Translations under genes and position numbers: made by a program
Notes under the pieces: model-generated
Databases searched by the model: none
What the model was told of the DNA's origin: nothing
The model's input: the letters and a program-made list of their open reading frames with translations, nothing else
Shown: positions 54,704-63,490 of the stretch, piece after piece
How positions within the stretch are numbered: position 1 is the stretch's first letter
Layout: each line of letters opens with the position of its first letter
Assembly (NCBI GenBank): GCA_902635515.1
Contig: CACPOD010000002.1
Span: 62,001 to 126,000, forward strand
Length of the DNA stretch: 64,000 nucleotides
Direction of reading: 5' to 3'
Source: an uncultured Pelagibacteraceae bacterium
GTDB lineage: Bacteria > Pseudomonadota > Alphaproteobacteria > Pelagibacterales > Pelagibacteraceae

Positions 54704-54838
54704 TTATACCTCTCTATTTAGTTATAACTGGTTGAAACCATAACCATTATGAAGGTTTTGAAAAGACCTAAAATTCACCATATAAGGTACTTATTTACTT
54801 GCTTTTTTAAGATATAATTGGCGCACTTACAAATTAAC
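54704..54838. promoter_or_regulatory. Divergent promoter region between the symporter operon and a conserved gene
   Basis: This 135-bp gap must promote transcription both ways. TATAAT at 54813-54818 is a plausible -10 box for the rightward gene, without a clear -35. A short inverted repeat TGGTT-N8-AACCA lies near 54731 and could be an operator for the leftward symporter genes. Both are weak. Confidence 0.35.
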
Positions 54839-55462
54839 ATGGGAAAATACAAATTAACTTGGAGAGACATAAAACTTGAAGATTTCAAAACATATTTATT
54901 CGCCATGTTTAAGGCGTTTATTCCCAAAAAAAAAATAAAAACTTTGGATGAGTTAGAGCAGTTTATTCAAACAAAATCTGCCTGGGCTACTCAGGTTACT
55001 TTATATAATTATCTTAAAACTAGAATGGGAACAAGATACGTTCTTCATTTTGACAATGATGAATTTATGTCATCAGTAAATCTTGCTAAATGGAACATTT
55101 ATTCAGTTGCATTACAAGATTTAACTTTTTTTACTTTTTCATATTTAAAAGTTAATTTTAATTATCAGGATATTGATAAAGCAAACGAAATTTTCAATAA
55201 AATTTTAGATGACGAAATTTCTAATAAGATGCCGTTAAATATTATTGATGAAGCTAGGAAAAGTTTTGATGAACGATTAGAGAAAATAAATTGGGATGTT
55301 TATTATCAAGACTTACCTTTTAATCCTAGTGCTCTTTCTTTATATAAGTGGGCTCCAATTGCAGACGAATTAAAAACTTTAGATCGTAAGATTGTTTTAA
55401 ATTCAATGATTTTAAAGTGGGATGTTGTTAAACAAGAGTTTAAAGATTTAATTCAGTTTTAA
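54839..55462 (+). CDS. Conserved alphaproteobacterial protein of unknown function
   Basis: A 207-residue soluble protein without signal peptide. Conserved-looking blocks are [48 protein letters not shown] and [25 protein letters not shown] recognise this as a type of hypothetical protein kept in many alphaproteobacteria but no function is known to me. The track start at TTG 54818 adds seven residues; ATG 54839 fits better. It lies between the symporter and acs genes but on the other strand, and its end overlaps acs by 4 bp. Confidence 0.75.
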   Translation: MGKYKLTWRDIKLEDFKTYLFAMFKAFIPKKKIKTLDELEQFIQTKSAWATQVTLYNYLKTRMGTRYVLHFDNDEFMSSVNLAKWNIYSVALQDLTFFTFSYLKVNFNYQDIDKANEIFNKILDDEISNKMPLNIIDEARKSFDERLEKINWDVYYQDLPFNPSALSLYKWAPIADELKTLDRKIVLNSMILKWDVVKQEFKDLIQF

Positions 55463-57555
55463 ATATTTTTTCTATTATCTACTAAACTATCAACAACACT
55501 TGGGTCAGCTAGAGTTGTGGTATCACCTAATTGACCATGTTCATTTGCTGCAATTTTTCTTAAAATTCTTCTCATTATTTTTCCTGATCTTGTTTTAGGA
55601 AGACCTGGAGTAAAATGAATTAGATCTGGAGTTGCCAAAGGTCCGATTTGTTTTCTAACCCAAAGTTTTAGATCCCTTTCAAGCTCGCCTGTTTCGTTTT
55701 CTCCTGCATTTAATGTTACATAACAATATAAACCATTACCTTTAATATCGTGAGGGTAACCAACTACAGCAGCTTCAGCTACTTTTGGATGAGCAACAAA
55801 TGCACTTTCAATTTCAGCGGTTCCTAGGTTGTGCCCTGAAACAATAATTACATCATCTACTCGACCAGTGATCCAGTAATAACCATCTTTATCTCTTCTA
55901 CATCCGTCACCAGTGAAATATTTTCCGTTGAATTGAGAAAAATATGTATCGATAAATCTTTGATGATCTCCATATACCGTTCTCATTTGTCCAGGCCACG
56001 ATTGAGCTATACAAAGTCTTCCCTCACCAGCTCCTTTAATTTCTTTTCCATTTTTATCTACAAGCACTGGCTTAATTCCATAGAATGGTTTTGTTGCTGA
56101 TCCAGGTTTAAGAGGAATGGCACCTGTTTGAGGAGCGATCATTATACCCCCAGTTTCTGTCTGCCACCATGTATCTACAATTGGGCATTTAGAATTACCT
56201 ACAGTTTTATAATACCACATCCAAGCCTCTGGATTTATTGGTTCTCCCACCGTTCCTAAGAGTTTAAGTGATTTTCGAGATGTTTTCTTAACTGGTTTAT
56301 CTCCTTCACGCATCAAAGCTCTTATTGCAGTCGGAGCTGTATAGAATGTATTTACTTTATATTTATCAACTATTTGCCACCATCTAGAACTATCAGGATA
56401 ATTTGGAATTCCTTCAAACATGATAGTTGTAGCACCATTCGAAAGTGGTCCATAAATAATGTAACTATGTCCAGTTACCCAGCCAATATCAGCAGTACAC
56501 CAATAAATATCTTTTGGTTTGTAGTTGAAAATATATTGATGAGTCATTGATGCATAAACCATATAACCACCAGTAGTATGAAGAACTCCTTTAGGTTTCC
56601 CTGTTGAACCCGAAGTATATAAAATAAACAAAGGATCCTCCGCGTTCATTTCCTCAGGTTCACAATGATTAGGAACGTCTTTAATTAGATCATGATACCA
56701 AACATCTCTATCTTGATCCCAGTTGATATAATTACCTGTTCGTTTAACAACAATACATTTTTTAACATTTGGACAACTCATCAGAGCTTCATCAACTGTA
56801 TATTTCAGCGGTATAGTTTTTCCTCCTCGCACTCCTTCATCAGCTGTGATTATATATTCTGACTCGCAATCATTCACTCTTCCAGAGATAGATTCTGCTG
56901 AAAAACCTCCAAAAATAATCGAATGAACTGCACCAATTCTCACACAGGCCAGCATTAAAATTGCTAACTCTGGTATCATAGTTAAATAAATTGTTACACG
57001 GTCACCTTTTTTAATTCCTAATTTTTTTAAACCATTTGCTGCTTTAGAAACTTTTTGATGAAGTTGTTTATAAGAAATTTTTTGACTGTCTTTTGGATCA
57101 TCTCCCACCCAAATAATAGCAGTTTTATCTTTTTTATCCTTTAAATGTCTATCAATACAATTTGCTGAAGCATTTAAAGTGCCATCTTCAAACCATTTAA
57201 TTTTTACTTCTTTTGTACTGTATTTTACGTCTTTAATTTTTTTATATGGTTTTATCCAAGTAATTCTTTTTCCCTCTTTCCTCCAAAATTCGTCATTGCT
57301 TTTTATAGATTGAGAATATTTCTGTTGGTATTTACTTTTATTTGCTAAGCTACTTTTAACCCATTCTGGTTTTGTTTTAATAACAACTTCAGGAGGTGTA
57401 TTTCCGTTTTCTTTTTTTGCTTTAAATCTTTTTTTTGGTTTTTTAGAAGATTTTTTTCTAACTTTAGATCTTCTTTTCACCTTTTTTGAGGTTTTTTTTC
57501 TAACTTTAGACTTTTTTTTTCTTACCTTGCTTTTCTTCTTCTTTTTTTTTGGCAT
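55459..57555 (-). CDS. acs: Acetyl-CoA synthetase with a lysine/arginine-rich N-terminal extension
   Basis: The enzyme body (about residues 60-698) is a standard Acs: [52 protein letters not shown] and the catalytic, acetylatable Lys in [16 protein letters not shown]. It activates acetate to acetyl-CoA. The N-terminus is odd: about 48 residues nearly all Lys, Arg, Ser and Val with SKVRKK repeated three times, preceding [18 protein letters not shown]. No ATG, GTG or TTG start exists between the tail and the enzyme, so the tail must be translated. The total 698 exceeds the usual 650. The symporter pair nearby suggests supply of acetate. Confidence 0.95.
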   Translation of the reverse strand: MPKKKKKKSKVRKKKSKVRKKTSKKVKRRSKVRKKSSKKPKKRFKAKKENGNTPPEVVIKTKPEWVKSSLANKSKYQQKYSQSIKSNDEFWRKEGKRITWIKPYKKIKDVKYSTKEVKIKWFEDGTLNASANCIDRHLKDKKDKTAIIWVGDDPKDSQKISYKQLHQKVSKAANGLKKLGIKKGDRVTIYLTMIPELAILMLACVRIGAVHSIIFGGFSAESISGRVNDCESEYIITADEGVRGGKTIPLKYTVDEALMSCPNVKKCIVVKRTGNYINWDQDRDVWYHDLIKDVPNHCEPEEMNAEDPLFILYTSGSTGKPKGVLHTTGGYMVYASMTHQYIFNYKPKDIYWCTADIGWVTGHSYIIYGPLSNGATTIMFEGIPNYPDSSRWWQIVDKYKVNTFYTAPTAIRALMREGDKPVKKTSRKSLKLLGTVGEPINPEAWMWYYKTVGNSKCPIVDTWWQTETGGIMIAPQTGAIPLKPGSATKPFYGIKPVLVDKNGKEIKGAGEGRLCIAQSWPGQMRTVYGDHQRFIDTYFSQFNGKYFTGDGCRRDKDGYYWITGRVDDVIIVSGHNLGTAEIESAFVAHPKVAEAAVVGYPHDIKGNGLYCYVTLNAGENETGELERDLKLWVRKQIGPLATPDLIHFTPGLPKTRSGKIMRRILRKIAANEHGQLGDTTTLADPSVVDSLVDNRKNI

Positions 57556-57570
57556 AGGACAATTTTTTTT

Positions 57571-57984
57571 TTAAATTCTACTCATGTTATTTATAATTTT
57601 CCAGCTTTTATAATCAACAGGCATTACAGAAAGCCTACTTTGCTTTATCAGAGCTAAATGGCTTAAATCCTTATTTTTTTTAATATTTTCGAGAGTTATA
57701 GGCTTTGAAAATTTAGACTTAAATTGAACAGTAACGGCAACAAATCTCCCAGTTTTGTCTGTTTTATCTATATACGATTCTTTAATAACTTTTACTATTC
57801 CAACTATCTCTTTTCCTATGTTTGAATGATAAAAAAAACATAGATCTCCTTTACTCATACTTTTTAAATTTTTTGCAGCTTGATAATTTCTGACACCATC
57901 CCAAGGTGCACCTTTAATTCCAGCTTTTTTTTGTTGGTCAATTGACCAAACATCTGGTTCAGATTTCATCAACCAATATTTCAT
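57571..57984 (-). CDS. EVE domain protein
   Basis: A 137-residue protein that is all EVE domain (thymocyte-nuclear-protein-1 type): KYWLMKSEPDVWSIDQQKKAG, WDGVRNYQAAKNLKSMSKGDLCFFYHSN and GIVKVIKESYIDKTDKTGRFVAVTVQF are hallmarks. The EVE fold is PUA-like and binds modified bases in DNA or RNA. Its role in bacteria of this type is unknown. It sits between tsaD (one-base overlap) and acs, the common alphaproteobacterial place. Confidence 0.93.
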   Translation of the reverse strand: MKYWLMKSEPDVWSIDQQKKAGIKGAPWDGVRNYQAAKNLKSMSKGDLCFFYHSNIGKEIVGIVKVIKESYIDKTDKTGRFVAVTVQFKSKFSKPITLENIKKNKDLSHLALIKQSRLSVMPVDYKSWKIINNMSRI

Positions 57985-59057
57985 TATAATTGAACTCCAG
58001 CACCTTTTAGAAAAGCTGCATCTTCATCTAAAGGCCATCTAGGTTTTGCTGGATAATCTAAATCATCAAATTGATTTATTTTAAATTTTTCCAAACCTAC
58101 CATTGCAATCATTGCTGCATTATCTCCACAAAACTCTATAGGTGGAAAAATACTTTTATAATTATTTTCTTCACATAGATTAATTAACATAGACCTAATT
58201 TTTTTATTTGCTGCAACTCCACCAGCAACAACGAAAATTTTTTCATTTAATTCATTTATTTTTTCAAATTCAGTAAAAGCAATCTTTGTTTTTTTATATA
58301 AAATTTCCTCAATTGTTTTTTGAAAAGATGCTGCAAGATCATATTTATCTTGTTCTGATTTAATTGTTTTGCTTATCTTTAACACGGCAGTTTTTAGACC
58401 TGCAAAAGAAAGATTGCATCCTCCTTTGCTGAAAATTGGTTTTGGTAAATCATATTTTTCTGGATCACCTTTTTTAGCTAAAATTTCTATTTGAGGTCCT
58501 CCTGGAAATTCTATTCCTAAAAGCTTTGCCGTTTTGTCAAACGCCTCACCTAATGCATCATCAATAGTTGTTCCTAATCTTTTATATTTACCAAGGTTCT
58601 GAACACTTAAATATTGTGAGTGCCCACCTGAAATTAAAAGAAGTAAATATGGATAATTTAAATTTGTATTTAGTTTTGGACTTAAAGCATGTCCCTCTAA
58701 ATGATTAACAGCAATAAAAGGTTTATTCATTGCTGTTGCCAAAGCTTTACCAAAACTTAACCCAACTGATAAACAAACAATTAATCCAGGACCAGCGGTA
58801 GAAGCAACCGCATCTATTTCTTCAATTTTTCTTCCACTTTCATCAACAGCTTTTTTGACAATCCAATCAATTTTTTCAATGTGTGAACGTGCTGCTAGTT
58901 CAGGAACTACACCACCAAACTCCTTATGAACCTCCACTTGGCTAGAAACAATGTTGGATAAAACTACTGGGAATCCTCCTTCATTTTCAGTTATTAAAGA
59001 AGCTGCTGTTTCATCGCAACTAGACTCTATTCCAAGAATTAAGGGTTTTTTGCTCAT
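57984..59057 (-). CDS. tsaD: tRNA N6-adenosine threonylcarbamoyltransferase TsaD
   Basis: A 357-residue Kae1/TsaD ATPase-fold protein. It opens LILGIESSCDETAASLI, has the metal-binding AVNHLEGHALSP, LLLLISGGHSQYL, LGEAFDKTAKLLG and the late VVAGGVAANKKIRSML with FCGDNAAMIA. It transfers threonylcarbamoyl to A37 of ANN-decoding tRNAs. It is divergent from hemC across 53 bp, an arrangement shared with other alphaproteobacteria. Confidence 0.99.
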   Translation of the reverse strand: MSKKPLILGIESSCDETAASLITENEGGFPVVLSNIVSSQVEVHKEFGGVVPELAARSHIEKIDWIVKKAVDESGRKIEEIDAVASTAGPGLIVCLSVGLSFGKALATAMNKPFIAVNHLEGHALSPKLNTNLNYPYLLLLISGGHSQYLSVQNLGKYKRLGTTIDDALGEAFDKTAKLLGIEFPGGPQIEILAKKGDPEKYDLPKPIFSKGGCNLSFAGLKTAVLKISKTIKSEQDKYDLAASFQKTIEEILYKKTKIAFTEFEKINELNEKIFVVAGGVAANKKIRSMLINLCEENNYKSIFPPIEFCGDNAAMIAMVGLEKFKINQFDDLDYPAKPRWPLDEDAAFLKGAGVQL

Positions 59058-59110
59058 TCAAATAGTTTTTAATAATTGTACAATCTTTATACAAGTAAGA
59101 AATAATTTTT

Positions 59111-60028
59111 ATGAGAAAAAAAATAATAATTGGATCTAGGGGTAGCAAGCTTGCCTTACTTTATGCTCAACAAGCTAAAGATAAGATTATTGAAAAAACC
59201 GACCTTGGTAATGAAGATATTTTAATTAAATCAATCATAACTAAAGGTGACGAAGTGCAGGATATAAGATTATCTGAGCTTGGTGGAAAAGGTTTGTTTT
59301 CTAGTAATATTGAAAAAGAACTCCAGTTAAAAAATATTGATATTGCAGTCCATGCACTGAAAGATATGCCTGCTAATGAGACAGAAGGATTAACAACAGA
59401 CTCTTTCCTTGAAAGAAATGACCCTAGAGAGATTTTAATTACAAAGAATAAAAAAAAACTTAAAGACTTAGATCAAAAGTCAATTGTTGGTACCTCATCA
59501 TACAGAAGAGAATTTCAAATAAAAAAAATTAGAAAAGATTTGAACTGTAAACTAATTAGAGGAAATGTAGATACTAGAATTAGAAAATTGAATGAAGGGA
59601 TGTATGATGCAATTATTTTGTCTTACGCTGGTATCAAATTTTTAAAATTTGAAAATGAAATCTCAGAAATTTTTTCAGCTGAAGAAATAATTCCTAGTGC
59701 AGGACAAGGTGTAATTGCTCTTCAGTGCAGGCAGAATGATGATGAGACAATTTCTATTTTAAACAAAATTAATCATGAGGAAACACATAAAAGAGCTCAC
59801 CTTGAGAGAAATATTTTAAAAGTTTTAGATGGAGATTGTGAAACAGCAATTGGCGCTCATTCAGTGGTTGATGGAGACAAGATTATAGTGGAGGCTGAAC
59901 TTTTTTCTTTAGATGGCAAACAAAGGTTTTATGAAAAAAAAGTTGGTAATTTGAATGAGTTTAAAGAAATTGGTAAAGAAATTGGAATACTTTTAAAAAC
60001 AAAATCAAATAATTCATATAAAAGATAA
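59111..60028 (+). CDS. hemC: Porphobilinogen deaminase (hydroxymethylbilane synthase)
   Basis: A 305-residue HemC. It begins KIIIGSRGSKLALLYAQQ, contains DIAVHALKDMPANETEGL with the catalytic Asp, RREFQIKKIRKDLNCKLIRGNVDTR, and the dipyrromethane-bearing Cys in LDGDCETAIGAHS. It polymerises four porphobilinogens. Together with hemD 1 bp downstream it makes uroporphyrinogen III; hemE, hemH and hemJ for the later steps are 30 kb away. Confidence 0.98.
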   Translation: MRKKIIIGSRGSKLALLYAQQAKDKIIEKTDLGNEDILIKSIITKGDEVQDIRLSELGGKGLFSSNIEKELQLKNIDIAVHALKDMPANETEGLTTDSFLERNDPREILITKNKKKLKDLDQKSIVGTSSYRREFQIKKIRKDLNCKLIRGNVDTRIRKLNEGMYDAIILSYAGIKFLKFENEISEIFSAEEIIPSAGQGVIALQCRQNDDETISILNKINHEETHKRAHLERNILKVLDGDCETAIGAHSVVDGDKIIVEAELFSLDGKQRFYEKKVGNLNEFKEIGKEIGILLKTKSNNSYKR

Positions 60029-60029
60029 T

Positions 60030-60728
60030 ATGCATATTTTGTTAACTAGACCACTGGAAGATTGTTCTGAAATGATATTAAAATTTCAATCATTGGGACA
60101 TCGAGTTTCTCATCTTCCTTTAATAAGAATTGAAAAGGTTAATTATGAAGAAATTGACTTTTCTGAATATGGTGGAATTGTATTTACTAGTGCAAATGCA
60201 GTAAAATTTTTAAACACAGTAAAATTAGATAAAAATATTAAATGCTTTTGTGTTGGAAATGCTACAGAAAATAAAGCAAGAAGTATTGGTTTTCAAAATA
60301 CAATTTCGGCTGAAGGAAATGTTGCAAACTTAAAGGAGTTAATTATACAAAGTTATGAGTCCAAAAATAAAGAATTACTTTACATTAGTGGTGAAACAAT
60401 ATCGGTTGATTTAGATCATCAGTTATTAAGCGAAGGTTTTAAGGTAAAAAGAATTATTAATTACAGAGTAGATCATAATCAAAAATTTGATGAGAAATTT
60501 GTTAATGAATTAAAATTAAATATGCCTGATATGGTCTATGTTTACTCTCAAAATAGTGCGTCAAGTTTCTTAAATTTCATAAAGATTTACCAAACCGAAA
60601 ATTTATGGATGAATACAAATTTAATGTGTATTGGCGAAAAAACCTCGTCAATACTGAACGAAATCAAATGGAAAAAGATTTTTCTTTTTAACCCTGGAGA
60701 AGAAGAGTTTTTGTTATATAAAATTTAA
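60030..60728 (+). CDS. hemD: Uroporphyrinogen-III synthase
   Basis: A 232-residue HemD-like protein. Sequence in this family is very variable; visible features are ILLTRPLEDCSEMILKFQSLGH at the start, GIVFTSANAVKFL and CFCVGNATENKARSIGF in the first domain, and YVYSQNSASSFLNFI with CIGEKTSSIL in the second. It closes hydroxymethylbilane into the asymmetric ring. Position after hemC makes the call secure. Confidence 0.92.
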   Translation: MHILLTRPLEDCSEMILKFQSLGHRVSHLPLIRIEKVNYEEIDFSEYGGIVFTSANAVKFLNTVKLDKNIKCFCVGNATENKARSIGFQNTISAEGNVANLKELIIQSYESKNKELLYISGETISVDLDHQLLSEGFKVKRIINYRVDHNQKFDEKFVNELKLNMPDMVYVYSQNSASSFLNFIKIYQTENLWMNTNLMCIGEKTSSILNEIKWKKIFLFNPGEEEFLLYKI

Positions 60729-60730
60729 AA

Positions 60731-61816
60731 ATGGAATTAATTAATAATTTTTCGGAAATATTTTTATCAGTATGGAATAAAGGAATTCTTGGTGTTGATA
60801 TTTTTCAAATCTTAATTGGTATTGGAATATTTTTACTATTCTTAATTTTTAGAGGTCTAATAAGCAAATTAGTTATTAAAAAATTAGAAATTATCTCGAA
60901 AAGAACAACGAATAAATTAGATGATACTTTTGTTCAATCACTTGTAGGTCCAGCAAGATTTTTACCAATTGTATTAGGATTTTTTATTGCAAGCTACTAC
61001 ATGACTTTCTCACTAGAAGGAAGAGAAGTGGTAGATACAATTAATAGAACGTTGATCACTATTTTAATTTTTTGGGTGATTCACCAAATCATAGAACCAA
61101 TCTCTTACATACTTAGTGGTTTAGACAAATTGTTAACAAGAGAACTTATTGGCTGGATAATTAAATCATTAAAAATTTTAATTTTTATTTTAGGTTTAGC
61201 GGCAGTTTTAGAATTGTGGGGAATTAAAATAGGCCCAATCATTGCAGGTCTAGGATTGTTTGGTGTTGCTGTAGCATTAGGGGCACAAGATTTATTCAAA
61301 AACTTAATATCAGGAATTTTAGTTTTAGTTGAAAAGAGATTTAAAATTGGAGACTGGATAGCTGTCGAGGGTATTATTGAAGGTGTAGTAGAAAAGATTG
61401 GATTTAGATCAACAACAATTAGAAAGTTTGACAAATCTCTTGCTATTATTCCAAATTTTCAATTTGCCGAAAACGCAGTTGTAAATGTAAGTGAAACTTC
61501 AAATTGGTTAATCAGTTGGATTATTACACTTCAATACGACACTACGGTAGATCAGTTAAAAAAAATTAGAGATGAAATTGAAAGTCATATTAATTCAAGC
61601 GAAGATTATAATACCTCAATTGGTGTTGCGGTAAGAGTTGATAAATTTTCTGATAGTTCAATAGATATGTATGTAAGATGCTTTACAAAAACAGGAAGTT
61701 GGAATAATTGGCTTGATGTAAAAGAAAGATTAGCAATTGCGATAAAGGAAATTGTAGAAAAAAATGGTGCTTCATTTGCTTTCCCAAGTCAGTCGATTTA
61801 CGTCGAGAAAAAATGA
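60731..61816 (+). CDS. MscS-family mechanosensitive ion channel
   Basis: A 361-residue MscS-type channel. Hydrophobic segments occupy about 20-190, and the pore-lining TM3 is IIAGLGLFGVAVALGAQDLFKNLISGILVLVEKRFKIGDWI, the family signature. The cytoplasmic domain has VEKIGFRSTTIRKFDKSLAIIPNFQF. It should release solutes on hypo-osmotic shock. An extra N-terminal helix or two makes it longer than E. coli MscS (286). It overlaps yggT by 4 bp. Confidence 0.93.
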   Translation: MELINNFSEIFLSVWNKGILGVDIFQILIGIGIFLLFLIFRGLISKLVIKKLEIISKRTTNKLDDTFVQSLVGPARFLPIVLGFFIASYYMTFSLEGREVVDTINRTLITILIFWVIHQIIEPISYILSGLDKLLTRELIGWIIKSLKILIFILGLAAVLELWGIKIGPIIAGLGLFGVAVALGAQDLFKNLISGILVLVEKRFKIGDWIAVEGIIEGVVEKIGFRSTTIRKFDKSLAIIPNFQFAENAVVNVSETSNWLISWIITLQYDTTVDQLKKIRDEIESHINSSEDYNTSIGVAVRVDKFSDSSIDMYVRCFTKTGSWNNWLDVKERLAIAIKEIVEKNGASFAFPSQSIYVEKK

Positions 61817-62103
61817 TAGCTATTTTTTATTTAGTTTTACAAATTTTAAAATTGTACTCTTATGTTGTAATCGCCAATGTTATTGTAAGTTGGTTAATAG
61901 CTTTTAACGTTCTTAATACTCAAAATAGGTTTGTGTATGCAATTTTAGAGTTGAGCTACAAATTAACCGAGCCTTTTCTGAATAAAATTAGACGTTTTTT
62001 ACCAAATTTAGGTTCGCTAGATATTTCTCCAATCATTCTTCTTTTATTGATTTGGTTTATCGAAATGTGTATGAAGCTGTACATTGCACCAATGATTTTT
62101 TAA
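61813..62103 (+). CDS. YggT family membrane protein
   Basis: A 96-residue protein with two hydrophobic segments, YLVLQILKLYSYVVIANVIVSWLIAF and SPIILLLLIWFIEMCMKLYI. The region LTEPFLNKIRRFLPNLGSLDISPIILLLLIWF matches the YggT signature TEPxLxPxRRxxPxxGxxDxSPxxxxL. Function is poorly defined; relatives influence osmotic or potassium response and are linked to division genes. Overlap with the mscS gene suggests joint expression and a possible osmotic role. Confidence 0.93.
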   Translation: MIAIFYLVLQILKLYSYVVIANVIVSWLIAFNVLNTQNRFVYAILELSYKLTEPFLNKIRRFLPNLGSLDISPIILLLLIWFIEMCMKLYIAPMIF

Positions 62104-62112
62104 GAGAAAAAT

Positions 62113-62958
62113 ATGATTTTAATTGATGGAAAAAAAGCAGCGGCAGAATTAAGAGCAGAGTTAAAGGAAGAAGTTGCAGAGTTAAAATCAAAACACAATA
62201 AAGTACCAGGTTTAACAGTAATACTGATTGGTGATTTAACACCTAGTCAGATTTATGTAAGAAATAAAGAGAAGTCAGCAAATGAGGTGGGATTAAAATC
62301 TGAAGTTATTAAATATCCAGACTCAGTTGAAGAAAAAACTGTTTTAGAAAAAATACAAGAATTAAATAGTGATGAAACTGTTTCGGGAATTTTAGTTCAA
62401 CTTCCTTTACCTAAGCATATTGACAAGCAGAAGGTCATAGAAGCTATTGATCCCTCAAAAGACGTAGATGGATTTCATCCAATGAATGTAGGAAATCTTT
62501 CATCTGGTTATGAAAGTTCAATACCTTGTACTCCGCTTGGATGTTATTTGTTGATAAAAAAAATTGAACCTAATTTAAGTGGTAAAAAAGCTGTAGTTGT
62601 GGGTAGATCAAATTTAAATGGTAAACCAATGACACAACTTCTTTTGAAAGAAAATTGTACCGTAACTATAACACATTCAAAAACTAAAGATTTAAAAGCT
62701 GAATGTTTAGAGGCAGATATAATTGTTGCAGCTGTAGGTATACCCGAACTTGTTAGAGGAGATTGGGTTAAGAAAGATGCTATTGTTATTGATGTTGGTA
62801 TAAATAAAACTGATAACGGTATAGTTGGTGATGTTCATTTTGATGAAGTTTCAAAAAATGCAAAAGCACTTACACCAGTTCCAGGCGGTGTAGGTCCAAT
62901 GACCATTGCTTGTTTGCTTAAAAATACGATCGACTGTTTCAAAAGATCGCAAATTTAA
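62113..62958 (+). CDS. folD: Bifunctional methylenetetrahydrofolate dehydrogenase/cyclohydrolase
   Basis: A 281-residue FolD. Signatures are PSQIYVRNKEKSANEVG with the catalytic Lys, SGILVQLPLPKHIDKQKVIEAIDPSKDVDGFHP, the NADP site AVVVGRSNLNGKPMTQLLL, and TPVPGGVGPMTIACLL. It interconverts 5,10-methylene- and 10-formyl-THF, supplying one-carbon units used by PurH among others. It follows yggT by 9 bp. Confidence 0.99.
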   Translation: MILIDGKKAAAELRAELKEEVAELKSKHNKVPGLTVILIGDLTPSQIYVRNKEKSANEVGLKSEVIKYPDSVEEKTVLEKIQELNSDETVSGILVQLPLPKHIDKQKVIEAIDPSKDVDGFHPMNVGNLSSGYESSIPCTPLGCYLLIKKIEPNLSGKKAVVVGRSNLNGKPMTQLLLKENCTVTITHSKTKDLKAECLEADIIVAAVGIPELVRGDWVKKDAIVIDVGINKTDNGIVGDVHFDEVSKNAKALTPVPGGVGPMTIACLLKNTIDCFKRSQI

Positions 62959-62996
62959 TAATTAAACCATAAGCTGTAATCTGTTAATTTATTAGG

Positions 62997-63200
62997 ATGA
63001 AAAAACCTAAACGACCATACAGATTTGGTATAATTTTTTTGCTTCTTACAGTTCCACCTATTGGGGCAACACAATTAGGTTGGTATTTGCATGACAAGCA
63101 AACTGGTTTTGATTATGGTATGATTGTAGGTACTGTATCAGTAATATACGCTGCATATTTAATGTATGAAAAAAACTGGCGTGAAGAAGATGAAGATTAA
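62997..63200 (+). CDS. Small membrane protein of unknown function
   Basis: A 67-residue protein with a basic start KKPKRPYRFG, two hydrophobic stretches (IIFLLLTVPPIGATQLGWYL and MIVGTVSVIYAAYLMY) and an acidic end EEDED. I do not recognise a family. It follows folD by 38 bp and precedes the SHOCT protein by 3 bp on the same strand, so the two are probably a unit. Coding status is supported by a clean ATG, tight packing and hydrophobic pattern. Confidence 0.65.
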   Translation: MKKPKRPYRFGIIFLLLTVPPIGATQLGWYLHDKQTGFDYGMIVGTVSVIYAAYLMYEKNWREEDED

Positions 63201-63203
63201 ATT

Positions 63204-63479
63204 ATGGAAAAAATAATTTTTTTTGGATTGGTTATTCCTATTATGGCTTATGTTTTATATTTAGGTGGAATGGCAATTATGAATGGTTTTAAGTCTAAGG
63301 AAGCTAATAGAGCTGAGAAAGAGGAAGCTGAAAGTGAGGGTAGGGAGACAAGCGAAACTTCTGATGAACAAAGCAGCAATTTAAGTGATGAACTTACTAA
63401 ATTGAATGATCTAAAAGAAAAAGGAATTATTTCTCAAGAGGAATTTGAAAAGGCGAAAAATAAACTATTAAATAATTAA
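63204..63479 (+). CDS. SHOCT-domain membrane protein
   Basis: A 91-residue protein: an N-terminal membrane helix IFFGLVIPIMAYVLYLGGMAIM, a charged, acidic linker (about 28-60) and a C-terminal SHOCT domain LTKLNDLKEKGIISQEEFEKAKNKLL. SHOCT is a short oligomerisation module often found at the C-terminus of membrane or surface proteins. No specific function can be given. It lies 11 bp before the hydrolase gene. Confidence 0.85.
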   Translation: MEKIIFFGLVIPIMAYVLYLGGMAIMNGFKSKEANRAEKEEAESEGRETSETSDEQSSNLSDELTKLNDLKEKGIISQEEFEKAKNKLLNN

Positions 63480-63490
63480 ATAGTTTAATC

